NCBI GenBank assembly: GCA_943370025.1
Contig: CALRPI020000025.1
Location: 1-64,000, forward strand
DNA: 64,000 nucleotides
Direction: 5' to 3'
Source: JAAUUE01 sp943370025
GTDB lineage: Bacteria; Cyanobacteriota; Cyanobacteriia; Cyanobacteriales; JAAUUE01
The notes below the pieces were generated by a model. That model ran no database searches. It was not told the DNA's origin and saw only the letters and a program-made list of their open reading frames with translations. The stretch's first letter is position 1. Every line of letters begins with the position of its first letter. Shown here piece after piece: positions 26,064 through 34,033 of the stretch. The position numbers were made by a program, and so were the translations under genes.

Positions 26064-26468
26064 CTACCTGCCAAAGTGTTGTCTAGTCTTTGCCGCAATC
26101 TGGCGATCGGTCATTTTATCAGCAGCTTCTACATTTGCAATATGCCCACTAAATTTACTTTCTTCAAAACGCTTTCTTAATTCATCTTTTGCCTCACCTG
26201 GACCAAATATTAGAATAGATTTGGCATCATGAATACTTGCAATCACTGCATCGTAGTAAATATTAAGCTGTCCCGTAAAATTTCTCTGTTGGTTATTATC
26301 TGCCGGTATTTGCCGGGCTTCATAGTTGCCCTGAAGTGGAGAATCTCCAGAACGCCGGGGTTGTTTTTCTACTGCTGATAGAATCTCTTTAATCTCTTCC
26401 CCCTGCTCAGTAATAGTCACCACAATAGCTTGCCGATGATCAATCCATAGCCCCACTTTAGGTTTCAT
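26064..26468 (-). CDS. eRF1-like (baeRF-type) small protein
   Basis: The 134-residue soluble protein begins VGLWIDHRQAIVVTI, continues with a charged middle and an ASIHDAKSILIFGPGEAKDE helix-strand, and ends DKMTDRQIAAKTRQHF. This matches the small eRF1 domain-like family found in many bacteria and thought to act at ribosomes. It is paralogous to the C-terminal half of the 18442-19116 protein. A strong AGGAGAT site precedes the ATG. The upstream stress motif at 26757 is separated from it by two inserted repeats. Confidence 0.72.
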   Translation of the reverse strand: MKPKVGLWIDHRQAIVVTITEQGEEIKEILSAVEKQPRRSGDSPLQGNYEARQIPADNNQQRNFTGQLNIYYDAVIASIHDAKSILIFGPGEAKDELRKRFEESKFSGHIANVEAADKMTDRQIAAKTRQHFGR

Positions 26469-26517
26469 TTAGATATCTCCTATATTTACGATCTATTTAC
26501 AGCAATTTTTATGGAAA

Positions 26518-26619
26518 TATAGCGATCCTAAATGGTTTCACCCGCCTTCGGCGGGTGAAACCATTTACTAGAAGCAAGTTGACTTGGCAACTGTTAGAAA
26601 ATGATTTAGGACTGCTATA
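26518..26619. repeat. Family A hairpin element, A1 type (near-identical to 61717-61818)
   Basis: This 102-bp element has ends TATAGCGATCCTAAAT and ATTTAGGACTGCTATA and a perfect GGTTTCACCCGCC hairpin. It differs from the 61717 copy by one base, which suggests recent spread. The TA at each end is consistent with a TA target. Confidence 0.92.
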
Positions 26620-26620
26620 G

Positions 26621-26705
26621 AATACATTGTGTTTCCTGAAATGTTGACTGGATTTTGATTTGTGTGGAGGTTTCGACTACGCTCAGCCCCCACAAATCAC
26701 TGTAC
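26621..26705. repeat. Family C hairpin element
   Basis: AATACATTGTGTTTCCTGAA is followed by a hairpin with arms around GTGGAGG and CCCCCAC and a CACTGTA end. It directly follows the family A element and separates the stress motif from the baeRF-like gene. Confidence 0.6.
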
Positions 26706-26756
26706 TAATTAGAGGAATAATAATTTGGGTTTCTAAAATTACTGTAACAAGTGATT

Positions 26757-26812
26757 GTTTTATTTCTTGAATGATTTAGTTGAGTTTGATTGAATACAAT
26801 ATAAAACGTAAC
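26757..26812 (-). promoter_or_regulatory. Shared stress-gene upstream motif, copy 2
   Basis: The plus strand reads TTTTATTTCTTGAATGA, then TTTGATTGAATAC, then ATATAAAACGTAAC. The distance to the baeRF-like start (26468) is about 290 bp, but about 187 bp of that is inserted repeat. Without the repeats the spacing would be about 100 bp, like the other copies. Confidence 0.6.
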
Positions 26813-26839
26813 TTAAAATACTATTTAATCTCGCCGTTA

Positions 26840-27646
26840 TCACTCTTTTTCAACTAAAGCCTGAATCTCCTTTCGTAAAGCACTAATCTCTATCTGTAGT
26901 GCCTGAATTGAGTTTGTGTCTGCTAGTTTTGCCCGATCGCTCTCAGTATCCTGACTCATAAAAAATGTGGCTAGGGTTGCTGTTAGATAACCACTAACTG
27001 CAAAGGCATACATGGACAGAAAAAAGCATAGTACTCGCCCTTCTGCCGTTTTTGGGAAGAAATCAGAGCCGATCGTTGTCATCACCATTGCTGTCCACCA
27101 CAGGGCTGTGCCATAGTCTGCGATCGCCCCACTCGGAAGTTCCCGCTCAAAGGTATAAATTCCTGCTGCGCCAATGAGGGTGACGATCGTAGTTACCCCC
27201 ACCACATAGCCAAATCCTCGATGCCCAATACTTGCTGCGAGAACCTTCATGCCTTTGTTGATTCGGGTCATCACTCGCAGTAGTTGCAATCCTCGCAAAC
27301 CATGAACTGATTGGAAAAAAGATTGGATCACTGGCACGATTCGCAGAGTTCTTAGGGCTGGAAGCAACAGAGAGAAAGCCGTTAACCAATTGTGTTTTAA
27401 GTAGTCGAGTTTGTGGGGGGCGAGGAGAAATTGGATGCCAAAATCCCCGATGAAGGCAATCCAAATAATATTACTAAGTATTTCTAGGAGAGGGTTCAAT
27501 CCCCAAACCATCTCCATGATGAACAGTCCTAACCAAGCAAATCCCAGAATTAGCATTGGTGTTTCTAGCCAAGCATCCAACTGTTGTAAAACTTCACTGC
27601 GTTCCTGATCTAAGGCGGATTTTGACCATTGATGGAGGTTTTTCAT
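26840..27646 (-). CDS. Voltage-gated-type potassium channel family protein with atypical filter
   Basis: The 268-residue six-helix ion channel has an Arg-spaced S4-like segment (LRTLRIVPV, then GLQLLRVMTRINKG). The pore helix and filter read WWTAMVMTTIGSDFFPKTAEGR, and a coiled-coil tail (ALQIEISALRKEIQALVEKE) may tetramerise the protein. The filter is TTIGSD rather than TVGYGD; this variant occurs in a known bacterial subfamily, so potassium selectivity is uncertain. It lies downstream of the CbpM/CbpA pair. Confidence 0.85.
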   Translation of the reverse strand: MKNLHQWSKSALDQERSEVLQQLDAWLETPMLILGFAWLGLFIMEMVWGLNPLLEILSNIIWIAFIGDFGIQFLLAPHKLDYLKHNWLTAFSLLLPALRTLRIVPVIQSFFQSVHGLRGLQLLRVMTRINKGMKVLAASIGHRGFGYVVGVTTIVTLIGAAGIYTFERELPSGAIADYGTALWWTAMVMTTIGSDFFPKTAEGRVLCFFLSMYAFAVSGYLTATLATFFMSQDTESDRAKLADTNSIQALQIEISALRKEIQALVEKE

Positions 27647-27680
27647 GCCAGATGTTTATGATGATGTAAATTCGGTTTAA

Positions 27681-27725
27681 GGGCTGTTTGAGGAGCGGCG
27701 CGTTGCGCCGCTCCTCAAACAGCCC
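27681..27725 (-). terminator. Perfect 21-bp hairpin between cbpM and the channel gene
   Basis: Arms at 27681-27701 and 27705-27725 (GGGCTGTTTGAGGAGC...) pair perfectly around a 3-base loop. TTCGGTTTAAG and CTTATCCCGAA-like flanks hint that it is another mobile hairpin that may also serve as a terminator. Confidence 0.65.
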
Positions 27726-27749
27726 AGTTTTGCTTATCCCGAACTGACA

Positions 27750-28106
27750 TTATTCTGGATCGGGTGGAGGAGATTGATAGACCCTTAGCCGCGCCCGGAG
27801 TTGGGCAATTTCTTGCGCCATATCTAGTACCATAGCTGCGCCGACTAAGTTTAATCCCAAGTCTTGGCGTAGCCTTTGAATTTGGGCAATCCGGGCTATC
27901 TCCCGACGATGCAGGAGGTTGTCGATCGCTTCAATTACCCCCAACTCCACATAAACCTGGACGATCGTGATGGAAGTTTCTGTGATCAATGCTGCATACT
28001 CAAAACTATAGAGCTGCTCCTGTTGATCACTAGTTGGATCATTGATTTGATCGTCGATCGGGGAGACCACAACTTTTACAAGGCTAGTTGAAAAATCATC
28101 GGTCAT
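27750..28106 (-). CDS. cbpM: CbpM-like chaperone modulator
   Basis: The 118-residue protein is dominated by a MerR-like helix set: ETSITIVQVYVELGVIEA, then HRREIARIAQIQRLRQDLG and a C-terminal coiled coil AQEIAQLRARLRVYQ. CbpM inhibits the J-domain protein CbpA. The start overlaps the stop of the upstream DnaJ-type gene by four bases (ATGA), which is the usual cbpA-cbpM arrangement and makes the call firm. Confidence 0.83.
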   Translation of the reverse strand: MTDDFSTSLVKVVVSPIDDQINDPTSDQQEQLYSFEYAALITETSITIVQVYVELGVIEAIDNLLHRREIARIAQIQRLRQDLGLNLVGAAMVLDMAQEIAQLRARLRVYQSPPPDPE

Positions 28107-29071
28107 AACTTAATCTCCTCTAGCTGGGTACGGGGGTTAAAGCTGGTATTTGCCCGAATCTTTTCGTAGCATTCCTGTTCGATCGCACTTAGATCCTTTG
28201 GAGTGACAATCTGAAGTTTGATCAACAGATCACCCCGTCCGCCTTTGGGTAAAGTCCAGCCCTTGCCCCGCAGTCTGAGGGATTGCCCCGATCGCACCCC
28301 TTGGGGAATTTTCATCGTCACCCTGCCATCGGGAGTCGGCACTTTAATTTCTGCCCCCAAAACCGCCTCATCAGGGCGAATTGGCACCTCCCCCACCAGA
28401 TCATCTCCCTCAAAATGAAAGTAGGCATGGGGTAAGACTTCAATGGTGAGATACAAATCCCCCTGCTGCCCAGAAAACGGACTGGGGCGACCCTTCCCCT
28501 TGATCTTGATCCGGCTACCGGTTTTTGCTCCGGCAGGAATACGGACATTGATAGCGTCGTTGTCCAATTGCAGATGTTTTTGGACACCATGAAATGCTTC
28601 TGCAAAGGTGAGGGCGATCGCTGCCTCCGTATCTGGGGCAGGAGCTTGAGAACGAAATCCATCGCCAGAATTATTAAAGCCGCCAGTCTGATAGGCACTT
28701 CTTTGGTTTGAACCCCTTGGCGAACCACCCGGCGATCGTCCCAACAAATCATTAATAAAGGAATCAAAATCACCATACTGATCGAAGTCTACTGTGCCAG
28801 AATTAGCTCCTCTAGGGGTGTTGCTATAACTAGGTTGGGCATCTTGCTGACCAAAAGCATCATACTTCTGCCGCTTCTCTGGATCAGAGATTACCTCATT
28901 GGCTTCATTCAGGTCTTTAAACTTGGCTTCTGCACCCTGATCGCCGGGATTCAGGTCAGGGTGATACTTCCGGGCTAGCTTGCGATAAGCCCGCTTGATT
29001 TCTTCAGGAGTTGCGGTTTTGCTGACTCCCAAGATGGTGTAATAATCCTTAAAATCTGTTGTGGTTGGCAT
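28103..29071 (-). CDS. cbpA: CbpA-type DnaJ co-chaperone
   Basis: The 322-residue protein has an N-terminal J domain (about 6-72) with the HPD motif in KYHPDLNPG, then a Gly/Ser-rich linker and two C-terminal substrate-binding domains (about 145-310; RIPAGAKTGSRIKIKGKG and KIPQGVRSGQSLRLRGKGW). There is no zinc-finger, so it is a type II (CbpA-like) Hsp40. It stimulates DnaK in the cytoplasm and may bind curved DNA. It is coupled to cbpM. Confidence 0.9.
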   Translation of the reverse strand: MPTTTDFKDYYTILGVSKTATPEEIKRAYRKLARKYHPDLNPGDQGAEAKFKDLNEANEVISDPEKRQKYDAFGQQDAQPSYSNTPRGANSGTVDFDQYGDFDSFINDLLGRSPGGSPRGSNQRSAYQTGGFNNSGDGFRSQAPAPDTEAAIALTFAEAFHGVQKHLQLDNDAINVRIPAGAKTGSRIKIKGKGRPSPFSGQQGDLYLTIEVLPHAYFHFEGDDLVGEVPIRPDEAVLGAEIKVPTPDGRVTMKIPQGVRSGQSLRLRGKGWTLPKGGRGDLLIKLQIVTPKDLSAIEQECYEKIRANTSFNPRTQLEEIKL

Positions 29072-29080
29072 AACTATTAT

Positions 29081-29497
29081 CTATGGCTCATGGTAAAAGA
29101 TGAACCTGACCAGGGAAACTGCCAGATAGCTCAAGAGGGCATAGACAACGATCGCCACTACAATATTCAGATCAAATATATTCACTCCACTATTGGTTGT
29201 CGGACTAATAAATAAAGTAGAAAATGGGGCAATAAAAGGCATCGATAGATTATTAATGATCTGAGCAAAGTCATTTTTGGGATTGGCACCAAATAAACGG
29301 AGCAAAAACCTGATGACTAGCAATATTTCTAGCATTCCAGCTAACCAGAAAATACTATTAACTATCCACTTAAAAGCATTACCTCGTCGAGCAGTTTCTA
29401 GGTGCTTCTCTTCTTGATGCAGCCGAAAAGATTCCCGCTCCTGTTGCAATTCCTGTTGTCGTGAAATATTAGTTTCATCCTGCTGATCATGATTCAT
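29081..29497 (-). CDS. YggT-family membrane protein
   Basis: The 138-residue protein has a charged Gln/Glu-rich coiled N-terminus (about 1-42) and three hydrophobic segments containing the YggT signature LVIRFLLRLFGANP and FIAPFSTLF. YggT proteins are linked to thylakoid or cell-division membrane organisation and osmotic stress. The gene lies 9 bp upstream of cbpA, so it probably starts that transcript. A GAGG ribosome site precedes the ATG. Confidence 0.82.
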   Translation of the reverse strand: MNHDQQDETNISRQQELQQERESFRLHQEEKHLETARRGNAFKWIVNSIFWLAGMLEILLVIRFLLRLFGANPKNDFAQIINNLSMPFIAPFSTLFISPTTNSGVNIFDLNIVVAIVVYALLSYLAVSLVRFIFYHEP

Positions 29498-29526
29498 TAC
29501 TTTAACCTCGGAGCTAATATCAGGAC

Positions 29527-29613
29527 TTAGAGGCTATTTATAAAGTCTGATTTTGCATCCTCGGAGGGGGTGAAAAATCAGACCTTCTAGCCACTTTAAT
29601 AAATGACCTCTTA
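29527..29613. repeat. Family D hairpin element with TTA duplication
   Basis: The 81-bp element (29530-29610) has ends GAGGCTATTTATAAAG and CTTTAATAAATGACCTC and is flanked by TTA on both sides. The inner arms are TCTGATTTTGC and AAAAATCAGA. A family A element begins 6 bp later. Confidence 0.82.
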
Positions 29614-29615
29614 CA

Positions 29616-29707
29616 TATAGCAATCCTAAATGGATTGAGAGAAACGCACCCGGAGGGTGCGTCTCTCTCAATCCTCAAAAATCCACAAATGATTTAGGAT
29701 CGCTATA
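29616..29707. repeat. Family A hairpin element, A2 type
   Basis: The 92-bp element has ends TATAGCAATCCTAAAT and ATTTAGGATCGCTATA and a perfect core with arms GCACCC and GGGTGC inside an AGAGA/TCTCT stem. Close relatives lie at 34034 and 39472. Confidence 0.88.
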
Positions 29708-29799
29708 TGAGGAGATTTTTGTGGGCTTCGATGACCCTCAGCCCACACACAAACTGCTGTAAATCAAGAAAAGGGTGAAACTCTTTTCTTGATTTGGTA

Positions 29800-30720
29800 T
29801 TACCACAAAGCTCGAACTGGTGCCGAAGGTCTGTTAGGAGTTGCAGTTGTCACTCCACTGGGTTGAGTAGGTTGAATAGGTTGAATAGGTTGAGTAGGCT
29901 GACCAGACTGAGGGCTGGGTAACTGGGCTACATTCAAAATGGGTCCCACCAATGCCATAACTTCATCTTTAGTAGCATAACCATCAAAAGCATCAGTACT
30001 AAAGGGAATTGGCGAACCAGAGCGATTCTCGTTATATATAACTTCATTGCTACTCGCATTGGTAGAAATCCAAGGGCGCACATCAGCCCCCAGCAAAGTT
30101 TGGCGGAGGAATCTCACCCCAGCAGCATGGCGAGCTTCTACGGTATGAATTTCTAGGGCAGCAGCTAATATTGGTTTACCTGCCGCTCCGGCGGCTAATA
30201 GATTTTGTACCTGTCCTTTGTAGGCAGCTACGCCCAAATCTTCGACGTATTGCCCTGCGAGGAGGAAGTCCTCAGGATTGGCAAAGGGGTCACGACCGAG
30301 GATAGCTCTGTAATTAGGGTTGACAGGAATCGTAATCGCATCAGGATTGCCACCTAGGGAGCGGAGGGCAGCCGAGAGATCGGTGACGTGTTTAGCTTCA
30401 TCTTCACCGTAGGAGACGATCGCATCCTTGGCTACTTGCGGAGCTGATGCCAAGCCACCTTTCTGGGCTGCATCTCCAGCCCGGCGATAAAAATCTGCCT
30501 CTAGCTTTTCTAGGGTGAGGGCATATTCAGTAACTTGTCTAGGGCTTAAGACCGTACTCTGGGCATAAGCTGGGGCAGTGGAGCTAAAGCAAACAGTCAA
30601 GAACAATAAAGGAATCAAAGAAAAGTTAAGAATTGCCGGCAGAAATGCTTTGCTGGCTAGCTTCTTAAAGCTGTGAAAAATAACTTGGAAATTCATTCTC
30701 AAAGTGATGTGGTCGGACAT
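29800..30720 (-). CDS. Secreted ferritin-like domain protein (second of a tandem pair)
   Basis: The 306-residue protein has a long N-terminal signal/anchor (to about residue 54, AYAQS) and a ferritin-like four-helix domain with metal-type residues in LEKLEADFYRR, GEDEAKHVTDL and VEARHAAGVRFLRQ. The C-terminus is low complexity, with a repeated QP(I/T)QP pattern. It belongs to the PF13668-like ferritin family, exported and of unknown substrate. It lies downstream of a second, shorter paralogue. ATGs at 30720 and 30696 are both possible. Confidence 0.82.
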   Translation of the reverse strand: MSDHITLRMNFQVIFHSFKKLASKAFLPAILNFSLIPLLFLTVCFSSTAPAYAQSTVLSPRQVTEYALTLEKLEADFYRRAGDAAQKGGLASAPQVAKDAIVSYGEDEAKHVTDLSAALRSLGGNPDAITIPVNPNYRAILGRDPFANPEDFLLAGQYVEDLGVAAYKGQVQNLLAAGAAGKPILAAALEIHTVEARHAAGVRFLRQTLLGADVRPWISTNASSNEVIYNENRSGSPIPFSTDAFDGYATKDEVMALVGPILNVAQLPSPQSGQPTQPIQPIQPTQPSGVTTATPNRPSAPVRALW

Positions 30721-30792
30721 TATTTTGGCTCCTGTGTTCTAGAGTATTTGAAAGTGCCTGAAACTAGATTGGCAAGATTAAATTGAAGAGAA

Positions 30793-31524
30793 TTAGGCAA
30801 CCAAAGCCCCATTAATAGGATTATTGAGTAGGTTTAGGGAACCAACAATAGCAATAATCTGTTTTGGGGTATATAGCTCATCGTAGGCGCGTCCTTTGAA
30901 AGGATTAAGTGATGGATTTAGGTTGGCATCATTAACCGCCCGATCGCTATCGGGTTCTGTGGTGGGTTTGCCGAGGAGCGATCGTACCCCAGCCGAATGC
31001 CGAGCTTCTACAGAAACGATCGAACCCGCCGCCAAAAGGTAGGTGGGGTTAGTCATACTAGTTCCCGCGCCATTGTAGGCATGAACACCCACATCTTCTA
31101 AAGCGATCGCTGTATTCAAAATACTTTCTCTACTATTGAGAATAGTATTCAGAGTGGCTAGATTAAGGCTTAAGTCTTGGGTAGAAAATAGAACTTGATT
31201 GGCTAATACACTACGCAGAAATGTGACATGGGCAGCTTCTTGAGAACCCAAATATCTCATATAATCCAGTTCCTTAGCATCTACAACTTTTCCTGAACTA
31301 ATAACCCCTGCATAAAAAGCAGATTCTAGCTCTTCTAATAACAAAGCAAAGTTAAGAATGCCCACATCATTAGCATTAAAGGTGAGGGTTTTGCCTCGGT
31401 TACTTGGCTGGGCAGTAACTACTTTGGGGAGGGATGCGATCACCATACTGCCAAGACCTAAAAATCCCCACTTAATCAAGGAACGTCGTGAAGTTAAATC
31501 TATCTTTCTGCCATTCATATTCAT
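30793..31524 (-). CDS. Tat-exported ferritin-like domain protein (first of a tandem pair)
   Basis: The 243-residue protein has a twin-arginine signal, SRRSLIKWGFLGLG, at about residues 12-25. It is followed by a ferritin-like bundle whose Glu and His residues lie in LLEELESAFY, SQEAAHVTFLR and VEARHSAGVR. Tat export suggests that it folds with its metal before translocation. It is about 70 bp upstream of the longer paralogue and probably shares a transcript. Confidence 0.85.
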   Translation of the reverse strand: MNMNGRKIDLTSRRSLIKWGFLGLGSMVIASLPKVVTAQPSNRGKTLTFNANDVGILNFALLLEELESAFYAGVISSGKVVDAKELDYMRYLGSQEAAHVTFLRSVLANQVLFSTQDLSLNLATLNTILNSRESILNTAIALEDVGVHAYNGAGTSMTNPTYLLAAGSIVSVEARHSAGVRSLLGKPTTEPDSDRAVNDANLNPSLNPFKGRAYDELYTPKQIIAIVGSLNLLNNPINGALVA

Positions 31525-31562
31525 AATTAAGGTCTCCTAAATAGTAAGGGATACAATTTATG

Positions 31563-31654
31563 TATAGCGATCTTAAATAAATTCACCCGCCTGTGGCAGA
31601 TGAAATTATTTACCAGAAGCAATTTGATCTAGCGAATGATTTGGGATTGCTATA
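31563..31654. repeat. Family A hairpin element, A1-like and decayed
   Basis: Ends TATAGCGATCTTAAAT and ATTTGGGATTGCTATA flank a weakened CACCCGCC/GGCAGATG hairpin. Confidence 0.72.
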
Positions 31655-31771
31655 TGTAGTTTGCTAACTTAATAATTAGCGTGACATTTGACTGTTTGAA
31701 ATCATGTTTGAGCAATGTATAATCTGTATAAATTGTCTTAAGACCATGGAAATCTTTACAACAGAAATAAC

Positions 31772-31861
31772 TATAGTAATCCTAATTGAGTTTGGAATTT
31801 TAGAGGGTCGAGAACGGCTCCCCGGAGGGGAACTGTTCTCAACCCATTTAGGATGGCTATA
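31772..31861. repeat. Family A hairpin element, A3 type
   Basis: Ends TATAGTAATCCTAATT and ATTTAGGATGGCTATA flank a GAGAACGGCTCCCC core. It is in the opposite orientation to the 2329 copy and ends just before the Asn/Ser-rich gene. Confidence 0.82.
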
Positions 31862-31872
31862 TAAACCTTGAA

Positions 31873-32508
31873 TTAGTTTCTAGAACCTCCATTATTTCTA
31901 GAAGTAGCAGGGTTATCAGTAGAGTTGTTGAGATTTGTATTTTGTCCGTGAGATGATGGTCGAGAGTTGCTGCTGCTATCTATAGAACTATTGGGGTTAT
32001 TAAGGTTTGAATCTTGTCCAGAAAATGATGGTCGAGAACTCCCATTATCACTTTCATCAGAGTTGTTAAGGGAGTGGTGGTTTGTATTTGTACTATTAGG
32101 TGACCGTTCATTCTCAGGCTGTCCTAGGATAACGTTAGGTTGATTATTAGGAAGATTAAACATCCTATCTTCCATTAAATTAATCTCAGTCCCAGGAATA
32201 CTGTTGTTATCATTAGTGGGTATAGGAAGACTGTTATTCCTTTGTTCTGATAGAGTTGGTCGTGGAGGGAAAAGTGGGGTAAGAGTACTATTATTCGTTG
32301 GTCGTGACGGATTGACACTGGGAGACGGAATCACACCGGGGAGGACAGATGGACTAGTAGAATTATTACTATTTCCAGTATCAGGTTGTGCCAAAATAGA
32401 TGGAACAAATACCAACATTGTCATACTCAAACCTAAAGTAGTTCCTCGTAATACAGAGCTAACTAAGGGAGAGATTAATCTTCTTTGATGTTTTGTAGAA
32501 AAGTTCAT
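31873..32508 (-). CDS. Secreted Asn/Ser/Pro-rich low-complexity protein
   Basis: The 211-residue protein has an N-terminal signal (hydrophobic core about 21-38, LAQP) and a mature part made almost only of Asn, Ser, Pro and Thr. Near residues 150-200 two imperfect copies of a ~24-residue unit (RPSFSGQDSNLNN and RPSSHGQNTNLNN) occur. It is probably an extracellular or periplasmic disordered protein. No family is recognised; the intact signal and ATG argue that it is a gene. Confidence 0.6.
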   Translation of the reverse strand: MNFSTKHQRRLISPLVSSVLRGTTLGLSMTMLVFVPSILAQPDTGNSNNSTSPSVLPGVIPSPSVNPSRPTNNSTLTPLFPPRPTLSEQRNNSLPIPTNDNNSIPGTEINLMEDRMFNLPNNQPNVILGQPENERSPNSTNTNHHSLNNSDESDNGSSRPSFSGQDSNLNNPNSSIDSSSNSRPSSHGQNTNLNNSTDNPATSRNNGGSRN

Positions 32509-32937
32509 ACTATTATATCCTAGTAGTGGTTTGCTTAAAGTGCATATTTTTCTCCTGACTATCTAGATTAAAGGTATCTTTAGAAGTAAGATTTTTAACT
32601 ATTTTGACAAGATTTAATATGCTTTTCTCAATTATGATGGATAGCTGTTTGAGATGATGTATTGTAAGATGTTTAAGAATGTATTAGTTACTTAACTTGT
32701 TTGGAAATACAGCAAATATTTGCCAATTTTGCTGGGATTTGTCAGTCCTTAATGATTGGCAAATTTTAGAGAGTTACTACAGGGATCCTGATTTATTTTT
32801 TAACCTTAAAAAATTAGAAGCATCACACCTATAAGATGCGATGTTTCTAGCCTAGATTGCCATATATACAATGGTTTTGAGACAGTGGTTTTAATTGTTT
32901 GGTCAGGACTTAATCTACTGCAAATATTAGCCTGATA

Positions 32938-33039
32938 TATAGCAACCCTAAATGATTTCACCCGCCTCCGGCGGGTGAAATCATCTGCCAAAAGCAAGTT
33001 GACTTAGTCACTGTTCGCAAATGATTTAGGATCGCTATA
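32938..33039. repeat. Family A hairpin element, A1 type
   Basis: The 102-bp element has ends TATAGCAACCCTAAAT and ATTTAGGATCGCTATA and a GATTTCACCCGCC hairpin. The gap 32509-33238 otherwise holds an A/T-rich region upstream of the Asn/Ser-rich gene and two more hairpin elements. Confidence 0.86.
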
Positions 33040-33044
33040 TATCG

Positions 33045-33114
33045 CTTTGTGTGTGGACAGCGACAGCCTCTCCCATCCCAATCTTGATCAATATTTTAGA
33101 AAATACAGCATATT
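33045..33114. repeat. Family C element, inverted and partly decayed
   Basis: Read on the minus strand it matches the 25042 copy (AATATGCTGTATTTTCTAAA, AATATTGATCAAG, GGCTGTCGCTGTCCACAC). Its outer end abuts the family A element at 32938-33039. Confidence 0.5.
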
Positions 33115-33115
33115 C

Positions 33116-33207
33116 TATAGCGATCCTAATTAGTTTTAGAATTTGAGAGGGTTGAGAGCGGTTTCCCCGGAAGGGAAGCCGTTCTCAACCCATTTAAGAT
33201 AGCTACA
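33116..33207. repeat. Family A hairpin element, A3 type
   Basis: The 92-bp element starts TATAGCGATCCTAATT with a GAGAGCGGTTTCCCC/GGGAAGCCGTTCTC core. It ends 31 bp before the CsbD stop codon. Confidence 0.82.
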
Positions 33208-33237
33208 TCTACATAAAAAGTGCTATAGGATCAATTG

Positions 33238-33420
33238 TCAATCAATTGTTTTCCTAACTTCATCTTTCATATTTTCAACCGTATGGAGAACTTTTGCCTC
33301 TACTTGCTTGGCTTTTCCCTCCGCCTGAGATTTACGATCGCCAGTCAGTTCACCTACGGCATCTTGAATTTTACCTTCAATATTTTTGGCAGTTGCCTTG
33401 GCTCTATCTTCTAAACTCAT
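33238..33420 (-). CDS. CsbD family stress protein (1 of 2)
   Basis: The 60-residue, charged, helical protein has the CsbD pattern SLEDRAKATAKNIEGKIQ, then GDRKSQAEGKAKQ. CsbD is a general-stress protein of unknown molecular role. It lies downstream of the GlsB/YeaQ gene and probably shares the promoter near 33888. A second CsbD at 38078 differs at fewer than 20 positions. Confidence 0.9.
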   Translation of the reverse strand: MSLEDRAKATAKNIEGKIQDAVGELTGDRKSQAEGKAKQVEAKVLHTVENMKDEVRKTID

Positions 33421-33492
33421 AATGTGTGACCCACAAAGTTGATTGATTTAATTGCTAGGTAAATTTAGCGGTGTTTAGGGGAAGAAATTATA

Positions 33493-33759
33493 TTAGTTTC
33501 TCCGCAACAGTAATCCATTGAGATAAATGGCAATAATTGCCCCCAAAACTGCCACAAATACTCCGGGAATGCTTAAACCCGGTGCGCCTAATTGGAGGCT
33601 TCCCGTTTGGATAAAAGTCATTAAAGTTCCGCCAATGAAAGCTCCCACAACGCCCAATACTAAGGTTGACAACCAACCACCCCCTTGATTACCGGGGACA
33701 ATGGCTTTAGCGATCGCTCCAGCTAACAAACCCAAAATTATCCAAGCAAGAATATTCAT
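33493..33759 (-). CDS. GlsB/YeaQ/YmgE family stress membrane protein
   Basis: The start at 33759 is set by a GGAGG site seven bases upstream; this gives 88 residues. Three hydrophobic helices with Gly-rich packing (LGLLAGAIAKAIVPG, VVGAFIGGTL and a final GVFVAVLGAIIAIYLNGLLL) are typical of the transglycosylase-associated/GlsB family induced by general stress. It is followed by CsbD on the same strand and preceded by the shared stress motif. Confidence 0.9.
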   Translation of the reverse strand: MNILAWIILGLLAGAIAKAIVPGNQGGGWLSTLVLGVVGAFIGGTLMTFIQTGSLQLGAPGLSIPGVFVAVLGAIIAIYLNGLLLRRN

Positions 33760-33887
33760 AACTAATTCCTCCAAATTATTTTTATTGATTCAATGATCAG
33801 ATTCGTTGAATCGAAAAATGACATAGCCAACTTGAGATTAACAACTCTATTTCTGGTGTCTATCTAGTAACTAGCCTAATAGGTACT

Positions 33888-33953
33888 TGTTTTATTTCCT
33901 GAATGAATTGATTGATTTAAAATAAATTGATTGAATAAAACACAAAATGTAAT
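33888..33953 (-). promoter_or_regulatory. Shared stress-gene upstream motif, copy 3
   Basis: The plus strand reads TTGTTTTATTTCCTGAATGA, then TTGATTGATTTAAAA, then TTGATTGAATAAAA and CACAAAATGTAATT. It lies about 130 bp before the GlsB/YeaQ start. The insert between the two TTGA blocks is longer here than in copies 2 and 4. Confidence 0.55.
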
Positions 33954-34033
33954 TAAAAAGCTTGCTTGTGGAAGTTGTTGCGAGCTTCGACTATGCTCAG
34001 CCCGCAACAACATTAAAATGCGTAAATCCTAGA

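Noticed and set aside
29527..29707. CRISPR array, suggested by closely spaced repeats
   Set aside because: The repeats are palindromic, of different families and not regularly spaced by unique spacers.
32806..32997. Open frame of 63 codons upstream of the Asn/Ser-rich gene
   Set aside because: Its start and part of its length lie in a family A element; no ribosome site and no protein-like composition.
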